Assembly: GCF_900100115.1 (NCBI RefSeq)
Contig: NZ_FNKL01000004.1
Location: forward strand, 62,001 to 126,000
From: Chryseobacterium soldanellicola
Lineage (GTDB): Bacteria > Bacteroidota > Bacteroidia > Flavobacteriales > Weeksellaceae
Reading direction: 5' to 3'
DNA: 64,000 nt
The position numbers and the translations under genes were made by a program. Positions 1 to 8,057 of this stretch are shown here, piece after piece (the stretch's first letter is position 1; every line of letters starts with the position of its first letter). The notes beneath the pieces are model-generated. The model was given only the letters and a program-made list of their open reading frames with translations. It did not search any database and had not been told where the DNA came from.

Positions 1-1
1 C

Positions 2-406
2 AGAATCGAAGGCTATGAAAAAGCCATTGAAGAATTGCAAGACGGCGAAAATAGCGATCTGAAATCACTGTTCTCCGAAATGATAAGTGAGAGCAGGACA
101 TACAAATCTGAGCTTGAAAGGAAAATAATATCCTATGGAGGATCTACTGACGGTGGAACAACTACTTCGGGGAAATTGTACCGTGCGTGGATGGATGTAA
201 GAGCTGCTTTTTCCGGCGGCAATCGGATTTCTGTTCTCAGTAATTGCGAGGCAGGGGAAGATGCTGCTCAAAAAGCTTACAAGTCTGCCATTGAAGATGC
301 AGATGTGATGGAAGAAACTAAAGTGCTTCTCCGAGACCAACAGCAGTCACTTCGTTCCTCCCATGATAAGATCAAAGCCCTTCGTGATAATGCGAAACAG
401 CAATAA
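2..406 (+). CDS. PA2169/DUF2383 family four-helix-bundle protein (5' end outside window)
   Basis: The reading frame is open from base 2, so the gene starts upstream of the window and only its C-terminal ~134 residues are visible. They are almost all helical, rich in Glu, Lys and Ser, with motifs such as RIEGYEKAIEEL, then SRTYKSELERKI, a Gly/Thr loop (GGSTDGGTT) and LYRAWMDVRAAF. This fits the DUF2383 ferritin-like bundle, whose members accompany general stress genes in Bacteroidota and Pseudomonas. The internal TTG at 35 is not a credible start, because the family needs the helix upstream. The protein has no signal peptide in the visible part and is probably cytoplasmic. A strong hairpin terminator follows 10 bp after the stop, so this is the last gene of its transcript. 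The biochemical role of the family is not established. Confidence 0.8.
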   Translation, partial: RIEGYEKAIEELQDGENSDLKSLFSEMISESRTYKSELERKIISYGGSTDGGTTTSGKLYRAWMDVRAAFSGGNRISVLSNCEAGEDAAQKAYKSAIEDADVMEETKVLLRDQQQSLRSSHDKIKALRDNAKQQ

Positions 407-416
407 AAATTATAAA

Positions 417-449
417 AGGCCGTCCATATCAATGTGAGACGGCTTTTTT
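417..449 (+). terminator. Rho-independent terminator after the DUF2383 gene
   Basis: GCCGTC (419-424) pairs with GACGGC (438-443) around a 13-nt loop, and six T residues follow at 444-449. It lies just downstream of the stop codon at 406. Confidence 0.85.
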
Positions 450-775
450 GTCTTTCAGATCCCATGCATTGGCAATCTGTGTTTTTGCTAAAACACAGAT
501 TGGTTATAGAAAATTTCGCAAATGGAGTCTTAGACTACATTTACTATACGGCTCTTCGTCTGCTCCTGTGGAGAACAAGGGAAGGGAGATTTTAAAGCAC
601 TTTCAGCAGGTCAAATCCACTCACCACTCAATGAAAAGACTATTTCATTAGGTTATAGAGCAAATGACGTTTTGGCTACGACGGTTTGATTTAGGTGCGA
701 TTCAGACTTTTCAAAAGAAAGCCAAAACAATCGCCTTGGAATTTATTTCAATTGAGGTAGAAGCCGAAAAAAGAA
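450..775. other. Gene-free stretch with a perfect inverted repeat
   Basis: No convincing gene is seen here; the open frame at 448-651 lacks any recognisable motif. The stretch contains a perfect inverted repeat with 13-bp arms and a 4-nt loop at 473-502 (CAATCTGTGTTTT / AAAACACAGATTG), and a looser repeat GTTTTGGCT (669-677) with AGCCAAAAC (720-728). Neither is followed by a T-run. They may be a transcription end for the convergent gene at 776-1246, or a remnant of a small mobile element. Confidence 0.4.
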
Positions 776-1246
776 CTAAGGCGACACGGCCATCCTCTGG
801 TCCAAAATAACCATTTTTCTTCGATCATCTTTAGCGTTGTAGCCAGAGATCAAACGCAGCTGTTTCCCCTCGTACCTTTCATATACCGACTGGGAATTGA
901 TAAAAGAAATTCTTTCTATTGAATAAATTTCCTTTGGAATATTGCCTCCAAACCACACTTCATCAGGTTTCTGCTTCCAGGTTACTTCGTTTAAGATAGC
1001 ATTTTCAGGATAATGAGAATCCGAATGATGTTGGGCATAATCAAAAGCAATATCATTGCCGTAAAGCGTTGACATAGTGCTATCTTTAGGTTGTATGGAA
1101 GTTGTGATAGGCTTCATCAGAAGAGGATTTTCCTTTAATTCGTCGTTTTCCTGAATTGATGCCGAAAAGTTCAGTGTATTTTTATGATGTTCTTCGCATG
1201 AAACTATCATTAAAAAACAAAACAAGGCTTTACTGATATTTTTCAT
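776..1246 (-). CDS. Putative lipoprotein next to a di-haem cytochrome
   Basis: The 156-residue product begins with a short lipoprotein signal (MKNISKALFCFLMIVSC) whose lipobox Cys is near residue 17, so it should be lipid-anchored on the periplasmic or outer-membrane side. The mature part has no family I recognise. A C-terminal block (residues ~100-150, with KEIYSIERISF and RRKMVILDQRM) looks like a small beta-rich domain. Its ATG overlaps the stop of the upstream cytochrome gene by four bases (ATGA), so the two are translationally coupled and probably act together in a periplasmic redox or sensing process. Function unknown. Confidence 0.65.
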   Translation of the reverse strand: MKNISKALFCFLMIVSCEEHHKNTLNFSASIQENDELKENPLLMKPITTSIQPKDSTMSTLYGNDIAFDYAQHHSDSHYPENAILNEVTWKQKPDEVWFGGNIPKEIYSIERISFINSQSVYERYEGKQLRLISGYNAKDDRRKMVILDQRMAVSP

Positions 1247-2208
1247 TTCTGGATCTTTTTAAGTTGGGAAATTAAATAAATAGGCGAGGTGAATACGTGG
1301 TCCTGCTGCTCCATGGGTTTGTGACATTCTATGCATTCTTTATCAAAATCCGGAGAATTTCCATAGGGCTTCAAATCATTTCCTTTCCATCGTCCCCAGC
1401 CCCATCCTTTAGAGCTGGCGTATTTTTTTATATCTTTTACCATAAATTCTACCTGAATGAATTCTCCTGTCCTGATGTTGCCATCTTTCTGTATCTGCTG
1501 TTTCCACGCTGTTTTTGCAAAAACAGTTCCGTCGGGCCAGGGGTTTGTTTGTTTTTCCCGAATGGCTTTCACGGCCATCTCGTTACCGAATATGATACGC
1601 ATGGTGCCATTGTCAAAGCGGTCGGTCGTACTAATTGCTTTCCAGTTTCTGTAATCCGGAATATACTGCAATCCGTTGGGTGACGGCTTTACTGACGAAT
1701 GTTTTAGTTGTCCGTTCATCCATTCATTATATTGTCTCTCAGCTGAACTGATCTGTGAACTGTCAGTAATTTTTCTTTGGGACAGTGTTAGAGCATAATT
1801 CGTTAAAATATTAATCTCGCTTTGATTCAGCTTTGCATAAGAATGAACTGCAGCATAACTAGGAATCGGCATTTCGTCAGATAAAATCTTATTAATGGAA
1901 TAGAAGATCGTAGCACTTTGTTGAGCTTTTGGCAAGGAAGCCCATTTTGAGAAATCCAAAGCTTTCCGTCCTTCTTTTATGTGAGAGGCAACCAGAAAAT
2001 TGGCCGGCGTCAGTTGATCATACCATCGTAGATTAACTTCTGACGAATGGCAGTCGAAGCAGGATGATCTTAAAATAGAAGTGACCTGCTTGGGAACATT
2101 CACAAGATCCGGACTTTTTGTTCCGTGATCGATTCCTTTCGGGCGGAAAAATTGCAGTCCGATAAAGATCGCTAACAGAATCAGCAATAGTTTATTTTTG
2201 TTTTTCAT
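1243..2208 (-). CDS. Haem-binding-domain / cytochrome P460-like protein
   Basis: This 321-residue protein has an N-terminal membrane anchor or signal (residues ~6-20) and two c-type haem attachment motifs: CFDCH near residue 50 and CIECH near residue 295. The first half (SSCFDCHSSE, then LRWYDQLTPANFLVASHIKEG) matches the Bacteroidota 'haem-binding domain' family. The second half (TDRFDNGTMRIIFGNEMAVKAI, GTVFAKTAWK, FMVKDIKKY, GWGWGRWKG) matches cytochrome P460-type domains. It should be exported and carry covalent haem in the periplasm. It is followed, with a 4-base overlap, by a lipoprotein gene. A consensus -7 box lies about 30 bp upstream of the ATG. The electron partner is not evident nearby. 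Confidence 0.8.
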   Translation of the reverse strand: MKNKNKLLLILLAIFIGLQFFRPKGIDHGTKSPDLVNVPKQVTSILRSSCFDCHSSEVNLRWYDQLTPANFLVASHIKEGRKALDFSKWASLPKAQQSATIFYSINKILSDEMPIPSYAAVHSYAKLNQSEINILTNYALTLSQRKITDSSQISSAERQYNEWMNGQLKHSSVKPSPNGLQYIPDYRNWKAISTTDRFDNGTMRIIFGNEMAVKAIREKQTNPWPDGTVFAKTAWKQQIQKDGNIRTGEFIQVEFMVKDIKKYASSKGWGWGRWKGNDLKPYGNSPDFDKECIECHKPMEQQDHVFTSPIYLISQLKKIQK

Positions 2209-2237
2209 CAGAAAAAGATTATATATTAAATATAAAC

Positions 2238-2245
2238 CAAAGTTA
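2238..2245 (-). promoter_or_regulatory. Bacteroidota -7 box for the cytochrome/lipoprotein pair
   Basis: Read on the minus strand the bases are TAACTTTG, a full match to TAnnTTTG, 30 bp before the cytochrome ATG. No clear TTG -33 box is seen at 17-20 bp. Confidence 0.5.
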
Positions 2246-2333
2246 TGTGTAATCAGAACATTACATCCGGAATATATGGGTGAAAGGGAATAAAATCACT
2301 ACGAAAAGGAATATCAGCCTGTAAATAAATCAT

Positions 2334-2341
2334 TACTTTTG
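2334..2341 (+). promoter_or_regulatory. Bacteroidota -7 box for the Cache-LytTR gene
   Basis: TACTTTTG matches TAnnTTTG and lies 28 bp before the ATG at 2370. The -33 element is not clear. Confidence 0.45.
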
Positions 2342-2369
2342 AAATATATAAGAGTTTAATGATCATACG

Positions 2370-3473
2370 ATGAAGAAATTCAAACTTTACACTATTACTT
2401 TTTTGGCGGTCGGCTTTGTTATTTTGCTTATTAGTTTTCTTTCTTTTCAATATCTATACAAGTCTTCCAGGCAGGAACTTTTCAACGGTAAATTGGAAGC
2501 AGGAAAAAGAGAATCGAGGGAGATTGGGAAATTGTTGGAACTGCAGCTCAAAAGTGGTCTTTCGAAACAAAAGGTCATTCAGAACCTTCAGAACAGCATT
2601 GTTAATACAGATACCGAGAGTGGTTTTATCTGTATGTATGATCAGACAGGTATTGAGCTCTGCCATCCAGATCCTGCGCTGGTAGGACAGGTTATTAATA
2701 AAAGTAATTCAGATTTTATTTCCGGTGAGACCACTTCAGATTTTATTGATGTTCTGAATTCGGGAAAAGAAAATACAGGTATCCGTAATTTCAGTAAGAC
2801 TTCCAATCGTTCTTCCGAGATTGTAAGCGTCTCTCCGGTAGCGGGAAGTGACTGGATGCTTGCTTCCCATATCAATACCAGAGTGATTGGGCAGGAGATA
2901 TCCGATCTATATCTTCGATTTCTGCTTATTTTTTTATTGGCGACATTAATTATATTAGGAAGTAGCTTCTTCTTGATCCGGATGATCTATAAAAAATATG
3001 AAAGCTATAAAGAGCGCCAAGTTAATGATCTTAATAATGAAGTTAATGCGCTTACAGCGATGAATAACCAACTGAATCGAATCCATAGCAACTCGAATGC
3101 TGACAAAGATACTGCTGACGAAGCTGCAGAAAATCTTAAGAAAAGGCTCATCACCTATCATAAAGATGAACTGATCTCTCTTGAGGCCACCGAAATCGCA
3201 TATTTCTTTCTTGAAAATAATATCGTTTATATTAAAACACATTCAGGAAACCAATTTTCTATCAATTCAAGCCTGGACGAATTGGCAAGAATGTTAGATC
3301 AATTTAAATTTTACAGAGCAAACCGCCAATACATTGTTAACATCAGTGCTATAAGCAAAATCCTTATTTATGGGAAAAACCAACTTAAAATTATTGTTAC
3401 TCCAAAAAGTGAAGACGATATTCTGATCAGCAAAAATAGAGTGGCAGAATTCAAAAAATGGCTGGATCAGTGA
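2370..3473 (+). CDS. Membrane-anchored Cache-LytTR transcriptional regulator
   Basis: This 367-residue one-component regulator has an N-terminal transmembrane helix (residues ~8-30) and an extracytoplasmic sensor (residues ~35-175) resembling a Cache/PAS fold, with ESGFICMYDQTGIELCHPDP and a GSDWMLASHI motif. A second transmembrane helix (residues ~180-205) and a charged coiled linker follow. The C-terminal LytTR DNA-binding domain (residues ~265-365) shows EIAYFFLENNIVYIKT, FYRANRQYIVNISAI and the usual final helix. It would sense a small periplasmic ligand and control nearby or distant promoters directly, without a separate kinase. It is divergent from the cytochrome pair, which is a plausible target, though this is inference only. 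The start codon is supported by the hydrophobic N-terminus. Confidence 0.85.
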   Translation: MKKFKLYTITFLAVGFVILLISFLSFQYLYKSSRQELFNGKLEAGKRESREIGKLLELQLKSGLSKQKVIQNLQNSIVNTDTESGFICMYDQTGIELCHPDPALVGQVINKSNSDFISGETTSDFIDVLNSGKENTGIRNFSKTSNRSSEIVSVSPVAGSDWMLASHINTRVIGQEISDLYLRFLLIFLLATLIILGSSFFLIRMIYKKYESYKERQVNDLNNEVNALTAMNNQLNRIHSNSNADKDTADEAAENLKKRLITYHKDELISLEATEIAYFFLENNIVYIKTHSGNQFSINSSLDELARMLDQFKFYRANRQYIVNISAISKILIYGKNQLKIIVTPKSEDDILISKNRVAEFKKWLDQ

Positions 3474-3486
3474 TAGACCTGGAATT

Positions 3487-3651
3487 TTAGCTCCTCATTT
3501 GCGCCTTGTGAGCAATATGTGTAAGCAGAGGTCCGTCGATTTTCTGAATCCAAACATTTCTGAATTGTGAAGATATATTAAGACTGCCAGAACCTTTAAT
3601 GTACCAGATGTTCCCTCCTGGCTTGCTAAACCAATCGTTGTGGGAGTCCTT
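3487..3651 (-). pseudogene. Decayed C-terminal fragment of an NTF2/SnoaL-like protein
   Basis: Between two stops on the minus strand a 54-codon frame reads with protein-like order: SHNDWFSKPGG, then IWYIKGSGSL, FRNVWIQKIDG and LLTHIAHKA before the stop. The pattern of a W/Y-rich strand followed by VW(I/V)xKxDGxWxLxHIAH is typical of the last strands of small NTF2-like (DUF4440/SnoaL) proteins. No start codon and no N-terminal half are present upstream, so it is a gene remnant. The family assignment is by pattern only. Confidence 0.4.
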
Positions 3652-3654
3652 TTA

Positions 3655-4173
3655 AAAAATAGTGCCTTTCAAAGCTCTTGTTACAAGGGTTTACTATCTT
3701 TTAATTATCTGATTTCGCAATCTTCCGAAGCCTGAATAATGTTTTTTGAAGGTATTTGAGTAAGGAAACTCTTATAGTTAGCCTAAAAATCATTTTTCTT
3801 TGCAAATTTATAAGTTATATTATCCGTCATCTTTGACATAATAACGCATCATTTCTTTTTCCAAAAATCTGACGTGTTTGGAATCTGGCCTCAGTCAGAA
3901 TAAATCATCTTTTGATGATTGTGGCGTAAAGCGTTTTGATATGGTCGCAGTTTCGCTCGAATCGCGATCGATAACAGGTTGTATAAATAGAATTAATGCC
4001 TCTATCGTTAATTTATAGCTGTAAATTAATCGTTTTTAAATAAATATTCCAATATTTTAGAGTTTTTTTGTATTTGTATAACTTCTTCATAATCAGATCT
4101 TATCTTATCATGTTTCTCTTCTTAACAGGTATGTTTGCTTCCGTTGAAGCAGATATGATAATAGTTTTGGCTA
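3655..4173. other. Gene-free spacer
   Basis: About 520 bp with no frame longer than ~50 codons that reads like protein, no T-tailed hairpin and no promoter I would defend. It separates the decayed fragment from the convergent monooxygenase operon. Confidence 0.5.
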
Positions 4174-5145
4174 TTATTTCATAATACTAGGGAATCTTGG
4201 CACTATATATTTCCTTAATTCTTCAATAACTTCACTTGCTGCTCGCTGACTGTATTTTAAACTAAGAATCACATGGTTTACACCAATGCTTTCTAACAAT
4301 TCAAGCAATTTTAAAAGCTCATTTCTTCCCATCTTATAACCAAGATGAATAGGTTGTACCGGAGCATCTGGCTGAGTCGATAAGTCAATATATAATGATT
4401 GTGAAAATGGTTTGAATTGAGTTCCACAATTTCTTTGAACAGCAGAGCGATATTCTTGTATTATATTTTTCTGTTGTTCTGGGGATCTTGGATAGCTGAC
4501 CCAACCATGTCCGTTTGTTGCAATCCAATCTAATAATTGTTGACTATGACCGGTAATTAGCAGTGGGACTTCCTGTGTAACTGGTTTTGGAACCATATCT
4601 GCTCTGGAGAGTAATCCACCGCTCCACTCAATAGTTTCAAAACTGGTTTTTTGAAATTTCCGGAGCACTTCAAAATACTCACGGAAAATTTCACCCCTCT
4701 CATTCATATCGACTCCAAAGGCTGGAAACTCGACTGGTCTGTCTCCTGAAGCCAATCCAAGCAATAGCCTGCCTCCACTTAATTGGTCAATGCTGGTAGC
4801 AGCTTTCGCAAGGTGTAATGGATTTCGAATAGGTAAAACAATCGCTCCAGTTGCAAGTGCAATATTTTTTGTTTTGGCAGCAAGAAACCCCAAATAAACA
4901 AACGGATCATAAATTTGTCCCAGATCACCAAAATTGGGATCCCTAAGTGGCACATCTCTTATCCACAATGCAGCAAAACCAGCATCTTCAGCTTGTTGTG
5001 CTATTTCAATATGGTTTTCCATTGTTGGGGCTTCTCCCTGATAAGCCTCAATAGGGTAAAATAATCCCAGAGTTAATTTATTGGGTTGATAGGTCCTTTT
5101 AAATCCAGGTTGTTCAGTAAAAGGCTGTTTTGATAATGACAACAT
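4174..5145 (-). CDS. LLM-class flavin-dependent oxidoreductase (luciferase-like monooxygenase)
   Basis: This 323-residue protein has the luciferase-like TIM-barrel pattern: LTLGLFYPIEAY near the N-terminus, AEDAGFAALWIRDVPL (residues ~50-67), KTKNIALATGAIVLPIRNPLH (residues ~92-112) and DQLSGGRLLLGLASGDRPVEF (residues ~119-140). The N-terminal FKRTYQPNKLTLGLF and the DPNFGD loop fit the TIGR03571-type subgroup found in Bacillus and Bacteroidota. These enzymes use reduced FMN and oxygen; the substrate here is unknown. It is the last gene of a MarR-led operon, 26 bp after a sugar-isomerase-like gene and preceded further up by an FMN oxidoreductase that could supply reduced flavin. That pairing suggests a small oxidative detoxification pathway, by inference. 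Confidence 0.85.
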   Translation of the reverse strand: MLSLSKQPFTEQPGFKRTYQPNKLTLGLFYPIEAYQGEAPTMENHIEIAQQAEDAGFAALWIRDVPLRDPNFGDLGQIYDPFVYLGFLAAKTKNIALATGAIVLPIRNPLHLAKAATSIDQLSGGRLLLGLASGDRPVEFPAFGVDMNERGEIFREYFEVLRKFQKTSFETIEWSGGLLSRADMVPKPVTQEVPLLITGHSQQLLDWIATNGHGWVSYPRSPEQQKNIIQEYRSAVQRNCGTQFKPFSQSLYIDLSTQPDAPVQPIHLGYKMGRNELLKLLELLESIGVNHVILSLKYSQRAASEVIEELRKYIVPRFPSIMK

Positions 5146-5171
5146 CTATAAGTTGGTTTATTAATTGTTAA

Positions 5172-6038
5172 TTAAAAATTGAGGTGATTGCCCCAATGTG
5201 GATGTGCATTTATGCGACGGTCGATATCTTTTAACATTTTAAGCGAACGTTCCAATTTATTGTATACATCACCACCTTCATCCCAACCCGTATAGCCTAT
5301 ATATCCAGTATAACCCATCCGTTTCAATAGCGCGACTACTGCAAAATTATCTAACTCTCCCATGTCTAATGGTTCAATTGTAGCTACTTTAAAAAAACCA
5401 AGAGGACTACGTCTTGCTCCTGCTAGGTTGACTTGTTTGATATAAGGCATCCCTTTTTTTAGCAATTGTGATAAATTGTTTCCTTCTCCCATATACCAAT
5501 TACCACTACTGAAAATCATTCCTAAATTCGGATGATTCATTTTCTCACAAACACGAAGTGCATCACTGTGTTTATCAATCCAATGTTGAATATGAGTGTA
5601 CAACAAAATTCTAATTCCACGGCGTTCCGCAATCAGAAGTGCCTTTTTTAGCCAAGCCATTACAGGAACATCTCCAGTTTCCTCAGAAGGTCTAATTCCT
5701 CGACCCGCTGACTGTATTGCCAACTCAACAGTAGAACCTTCTGGCATAATTTCTAACATCTTCAAAATACCGCTATTTCGAATGTCATGCTCTCCGAGGG
5801 ACAAGTCTAGAACAATATAAACCCCAGCGACTTCAAGGTCAAATTTTTCTTTTACCGTACCTAAACGCAAAGCTTCCTCCCAATTTCTACCGTCCCAAGC
5901 CACCCAATGCATAGCATCATAGCCAACTTCTTTAATAATTTCACAACGGTCTTGAAAGCTATATAGTCCCATGCTGTTATAAAAAGCAAAATCCATTGCA
6001 TAAAATTTTTGCGGGATGATTGTCATTTTTGTATCCAT
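5172..6038 (-). CDS. Xylose-isomerase-like TIM-barrel protein (sugar phosphate isomerase/epimerase family)
   Basis: I place the start at the ATG at 6038 (MDTKMTIIPQ, 288 residues), nine bases after the stop of the upstream gene. A longer frame exists but runs back into that gene. The protein shows AP-endonuclease-2-like/xylose-isomerase-like TIM-barrel features: YSFQDRCEIIKEVGYDAMHW (residues ~22-41), repeated beta strands such as GVYIVLDLSLG and IRILLYTH, then LGMIFSSGNWYMGEG and GYIGYTGWDEGGD near the C-terminus. The His and Asp/Glu residues typical of the metal site appear in these strands. The reaction is unknown. It sits in the middle of the MarR-led operon and probably acts on the same compound class as its neighbours. 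Confidence 0.75.
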   Translation of the reverse strand: MDTKMTIIPQKFYAMDFAFYNSMGLYSFQDRCEIIKEVGYDAMHWVAWDGRNWEEALRLGTVKEKFDLEVAGVYIVLDLSLGEHDIRNSGILKMLEIMPEGSTVELAIQSAGRGIRPSEETGDVPVMAWLKKALLIAERRGIRILLYTHIQHWIDKHSDALRVCEKMNHPNLGMIFSSGNWYMGEGNNLSQLLKKGMPYIKQVNLAGARRSPLGFFKVATIEPLDMGELDNFAVVALLKRMGYTGYIGYTGWDEGGDVYNKLERSLKMLKDIDRRINAHPHWGNHLNF

Positions 6039-6046
6039 ATTATTAA

Positions 6047-6991
6047 TTATTTTATTTGTGTTACTAAATATTCTGAGATTAATGGTCGTTCGCTGACTGT
6101 GTTCCAGACCAATTGCCAACTTTCTTTCAGGAAAATATCGATATTATTATCTTTAGTTTGAGCAACATATCTTACGTTGAAAGTGATTTCAAAAAAGTTC
6201 TTTGAAGTTTCTATAATTTCAATATTAGAAAGATGGTGAGCCGTCAATCCGATAAAATTGGTCTTAGCTTCATTATACCATTTATTAAATCCATCGTGTC
6301 CGATAAATTCATTATGGTCAGGAATTTGCATTTTCAAATCGCTCGATAAGTATTGTAAGAAAAAACCATTTTCATCTAATTGATCAAAATGCTCAAACCA
6401 TTTTTTCATAAAGGTTTCTATTTTGTGAGTATTCCCTTTTCGTAATGTTTCAATAAAATCAGATATTTGATTTGCATGATTTTTTGCATTTACTCTAATC
6501 TCACTTTTAGAATTTAGCATCCCTTCTACATATACATTTCGGTTAGTATGAATGGATCCGTGATAAATCATTTCCGTCATATAGGCGGTTTGCTGAATTG
6601 GCTTTATAAATTCATCAAGAGTAAATTTATTATATCCTAAAGGGGTATACGATTCTGTTGGGCCCCCTAAAGTAACTGACAGAAGGAAGTTTTTTCCTTT
6701 CAGTTTGTTGCCACCAACTCCATAAGCAAAACCAAAAGTCAAGACTTTGTCAATCCATTGTTTTAGGGCTGCGGGGGAACTATACCAATAAAAGGGATAT
6801 TGAAAAATAATAATATCTGCAGACAACAATGCATTCTGCTCTGCTTGTACGTCAATATTAAAGTCTGGATATAATTTTTCTAAATGCCTTATTTCAATAT
6901 TTTTAACATCTTCCTGAAGATGTCTTATAATATTTTTATTCGCTACAGATTGCTCTAAATCAGGATGTGATAATACGATAAGTGTTTTCAT
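6047..6991 (-). CDS. NAD(P)H:FMN oxidoreductase (MdaB/YwrO type) fused to an NTF2-like domain
   Basis: Residues ~1-187 form a flavodoxin-like NAD(P)H-dependent oxidoreductase: TLIVLSHPDLEQSVANK, then IIIFQYPFYWYSSPAALKQW (residues ~60-79), VLTFGFAYG and the FLLSVTLGGPTESYTP loop, all typical of quinone/azo reductases. Residues ~190-314 form an NTF2/SnoaL-like domain (FMKKWFEHFDQLDENGFF, FIGHDGFNKWYNEAK, EITFNVRYVAQT). The stand-alone oxidoreductase normally ends near residue 190, so this is a two-domain fusion. It would reduce quinones or other electrophiles in the cytoplasm with flavin. It is transcribed from the marR side and shares a TGTA-tg-TACA element upstream with marR, suggesting control by that regulator. 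Confidence 0.85.
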   Translation of the reverse strand: MKTLIVLSHPDLEQSVANKNIIRHLQEDVKNIEIRHLEKLYPDFNIDVQAEQNALLSADIIIFQYPFYWYSSPAALKQWIDKVLTFGFAYGVGGNKLKGKNFLLSVTLGGPTESYTPLGYNKFTLDEFIKPIQQTAYMTEMIYHGSIHTNRNVYVEGMLNSKSEIRVNAKNHANQISDFIETLRKGNTHKIETFMKKWFEHFDQLDENGFFLQYLSSDLKMQIPDHNEFIGHDGFNKWYNEAKTNFIGLTAHHLSNIEIIETSKNFFEITFNVRYVAQTKDNNIDIFLKESWQLVWNTVSERPLISEYLVTQIK

Positions 6992-7018
6992 TTTTTTAAT
7001 TTGATTTAATTAATTGCT

Positions 7019-7028
7019 TGTACATACA
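7019..7028. promoter_or_regulatory. Candidate MarR operator before the oxidoreductase gene
   Basis: TGTACATACA (TGTA-N2-TACA symmetry) lies 28 bp upstream of the oxidoreductase ATG. The identical decamer, in the same orientation, overlaps the marR promoter at 7497-7506. Confidence 0.5.
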
Positions 7029-7050
7029 TATATCATGGTTTAAAAAAATA

Positions 7051-7473
7051 CTAGAATTTTTTATTCGCTAAATTTATTTTTAATTTAAGGTCATTTACAG
7101 AAGCTTCTCCTAAAACAATAGTGTAATCAACACCAAGTTGTTCCCAACATGCATAAACTTTAGGAATAAAAGCCGTTAATTCATTTGTAGTGGTTAAATA
7201 TATATTTCTACCTTCTTGCCTTCTATTAATAAGTTTTCGGCTTATTAATTTATCTGCTAAACGGGTTATTGTTGATGCATTTAGACCAATTATTTTAGCG
7301 GCATCTCCTGTTGCAACTTCCTTTTTATCATGAATAATCATCAACAAAAATGCATAAGATGGTGTCAGACCTAAAGGCGCAAAATTGATTTCTGCAAGCG
7401 TATTGATTTCCCTAAACAATTGCCCTGAAGAGAAATATAAACAGTTTTCTAAAAGTTCCTTAATGTCTTTCAT
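7051..7473 (-). CDS. MarR family transcriptional regulator
   Basis: This 140-residue winged-helix protein has the MarR layout: LRE-type dimerisation helix at the start (FSSGQLFREINTLAEINF), LTPSYAFLLMIIHDKKEVATGDAAK, the recognition helix IIGLNASTITRLADKLISRKL (residues ~58-80) and the wing NRRQEGRNIYLTTT. It is the first gene of the operon that continues with the oxidoreductase fusion, isomerase and monooxygenase, so it is probably an electrophile- or phenolic-responsive repressor of that operon and of itself. A consensus promoter ends only four bases before the ATG (TAtcTTTG-N4-ATG), so the message is probably leaderless. A TGTA-N2-TACA element overlaps the -33 box. Confidence 0.85.
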   Translation of the reverse strand: MKDIKELLENCLYFSSGQLFREINTLAEINFAPLGLTPSYAFLLMIIHDKKEVATGDAAKIIGLNASTITRLADKLISRKLINRRQEGRNIYLTTTNELTAFIPKVYACWEQLGVDYTIVLGEASVNDLKLKINLANKKF

Positions 7474-7477
7474 GATG

Positions 7478-7507
7478 CAAAGATATTAAAAATGCGTGTA
7501 CATACAA
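7478..7507 (-). promoter_or_regulatory. marR promoter with overlapping operator
   Basis: On the minus strand TTG (7507-7505), a 19-bp spacer and TATCTTTG (7485-7478) match the Bacteroidota consensus TTG-N19-TAnnTTTG. The TGTA-tg-TACA element (7497-7506) covers the -33 box, a position suited to repression. Confidence 0.65.
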
Positions 7508-7598
7508 GTTATTTTATCGTTTTGTTTTATTCTTTATAATATATTAACTATATATTTCAACTTTGTGAAATAAATGATCACTTGTAGGCTTCAAATTT

Positions 7599-7901
7599 TT
7601 AGGGCAAAGTCTTTTCTTTGATGAGCATTTCTTTTTCATGTAATCCATCTCCTGAAATCAGATGTTCTTTTACGGCTAATTCTTTATTACGATTCATATG
7701 AGCATCTGCAGTTTCCTGCATTTCTTTGGGTGATAATTGACTCATTTTTTGCATTTCTTTGTGAAGTAGTAGTAACATTGTTTCGTTATAAATTTGTTTT
7801 AAAGCTTTGTTAAAGACATTTGAATAGTACAATTTTGGACATTTTTTGATTTTTTTAAGAACTTTTTTCAAAGCCTGTATTAAACAAATTAATATATTCA
7901 T
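7599..7901 (-). CDS. Hypothetical small protein, uncertain
   Basis: A 100-codon frame whose second half (from about residue 53) is hydrophilic and protein-like: KMSQLSPKEMQETADAHMNR and KELAVKEHLISGDGL. The first half is Lys/Leu-rich and poor, so the real start may be an internal ATG (residue ~42 or ~53), giving a 48- to 59-residue basic-acidic protein. No family is recognised and no promoter is clear. It stands alone between the MarR operon and an accessory stretch. Confidence 0.35.
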   Translation of the reverse strand: MNILICLIQALKKVLKKIKKCPKLYYSNVFNKALKQIYNETMLLLLHKEMQKMSQLSPKEMQETADAHMNRNKELAVKEHLISGDGLHEKEMLIKEKTLP

Positions 7902-8057
7902 GCATAAAGCATTAGAATAAGAGCATTTTCAGTACTTTTATTACTTATTTTGAATAGTATTCTTTGTTAGGACACAGTCCATTAATAGATCTGATTCTTC
8001 TAAATAGAAGCATTTCAAAATATTTCTTAATTTTACAAGCAGCAAGCAGATCATATT

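Noticed and set aside
448..651. Plus-strand open frame of 67 codons
   Set aside because: No start context, no motif, and it begins inside the T-run of a terminator. Amino-acid order does not look like protein.
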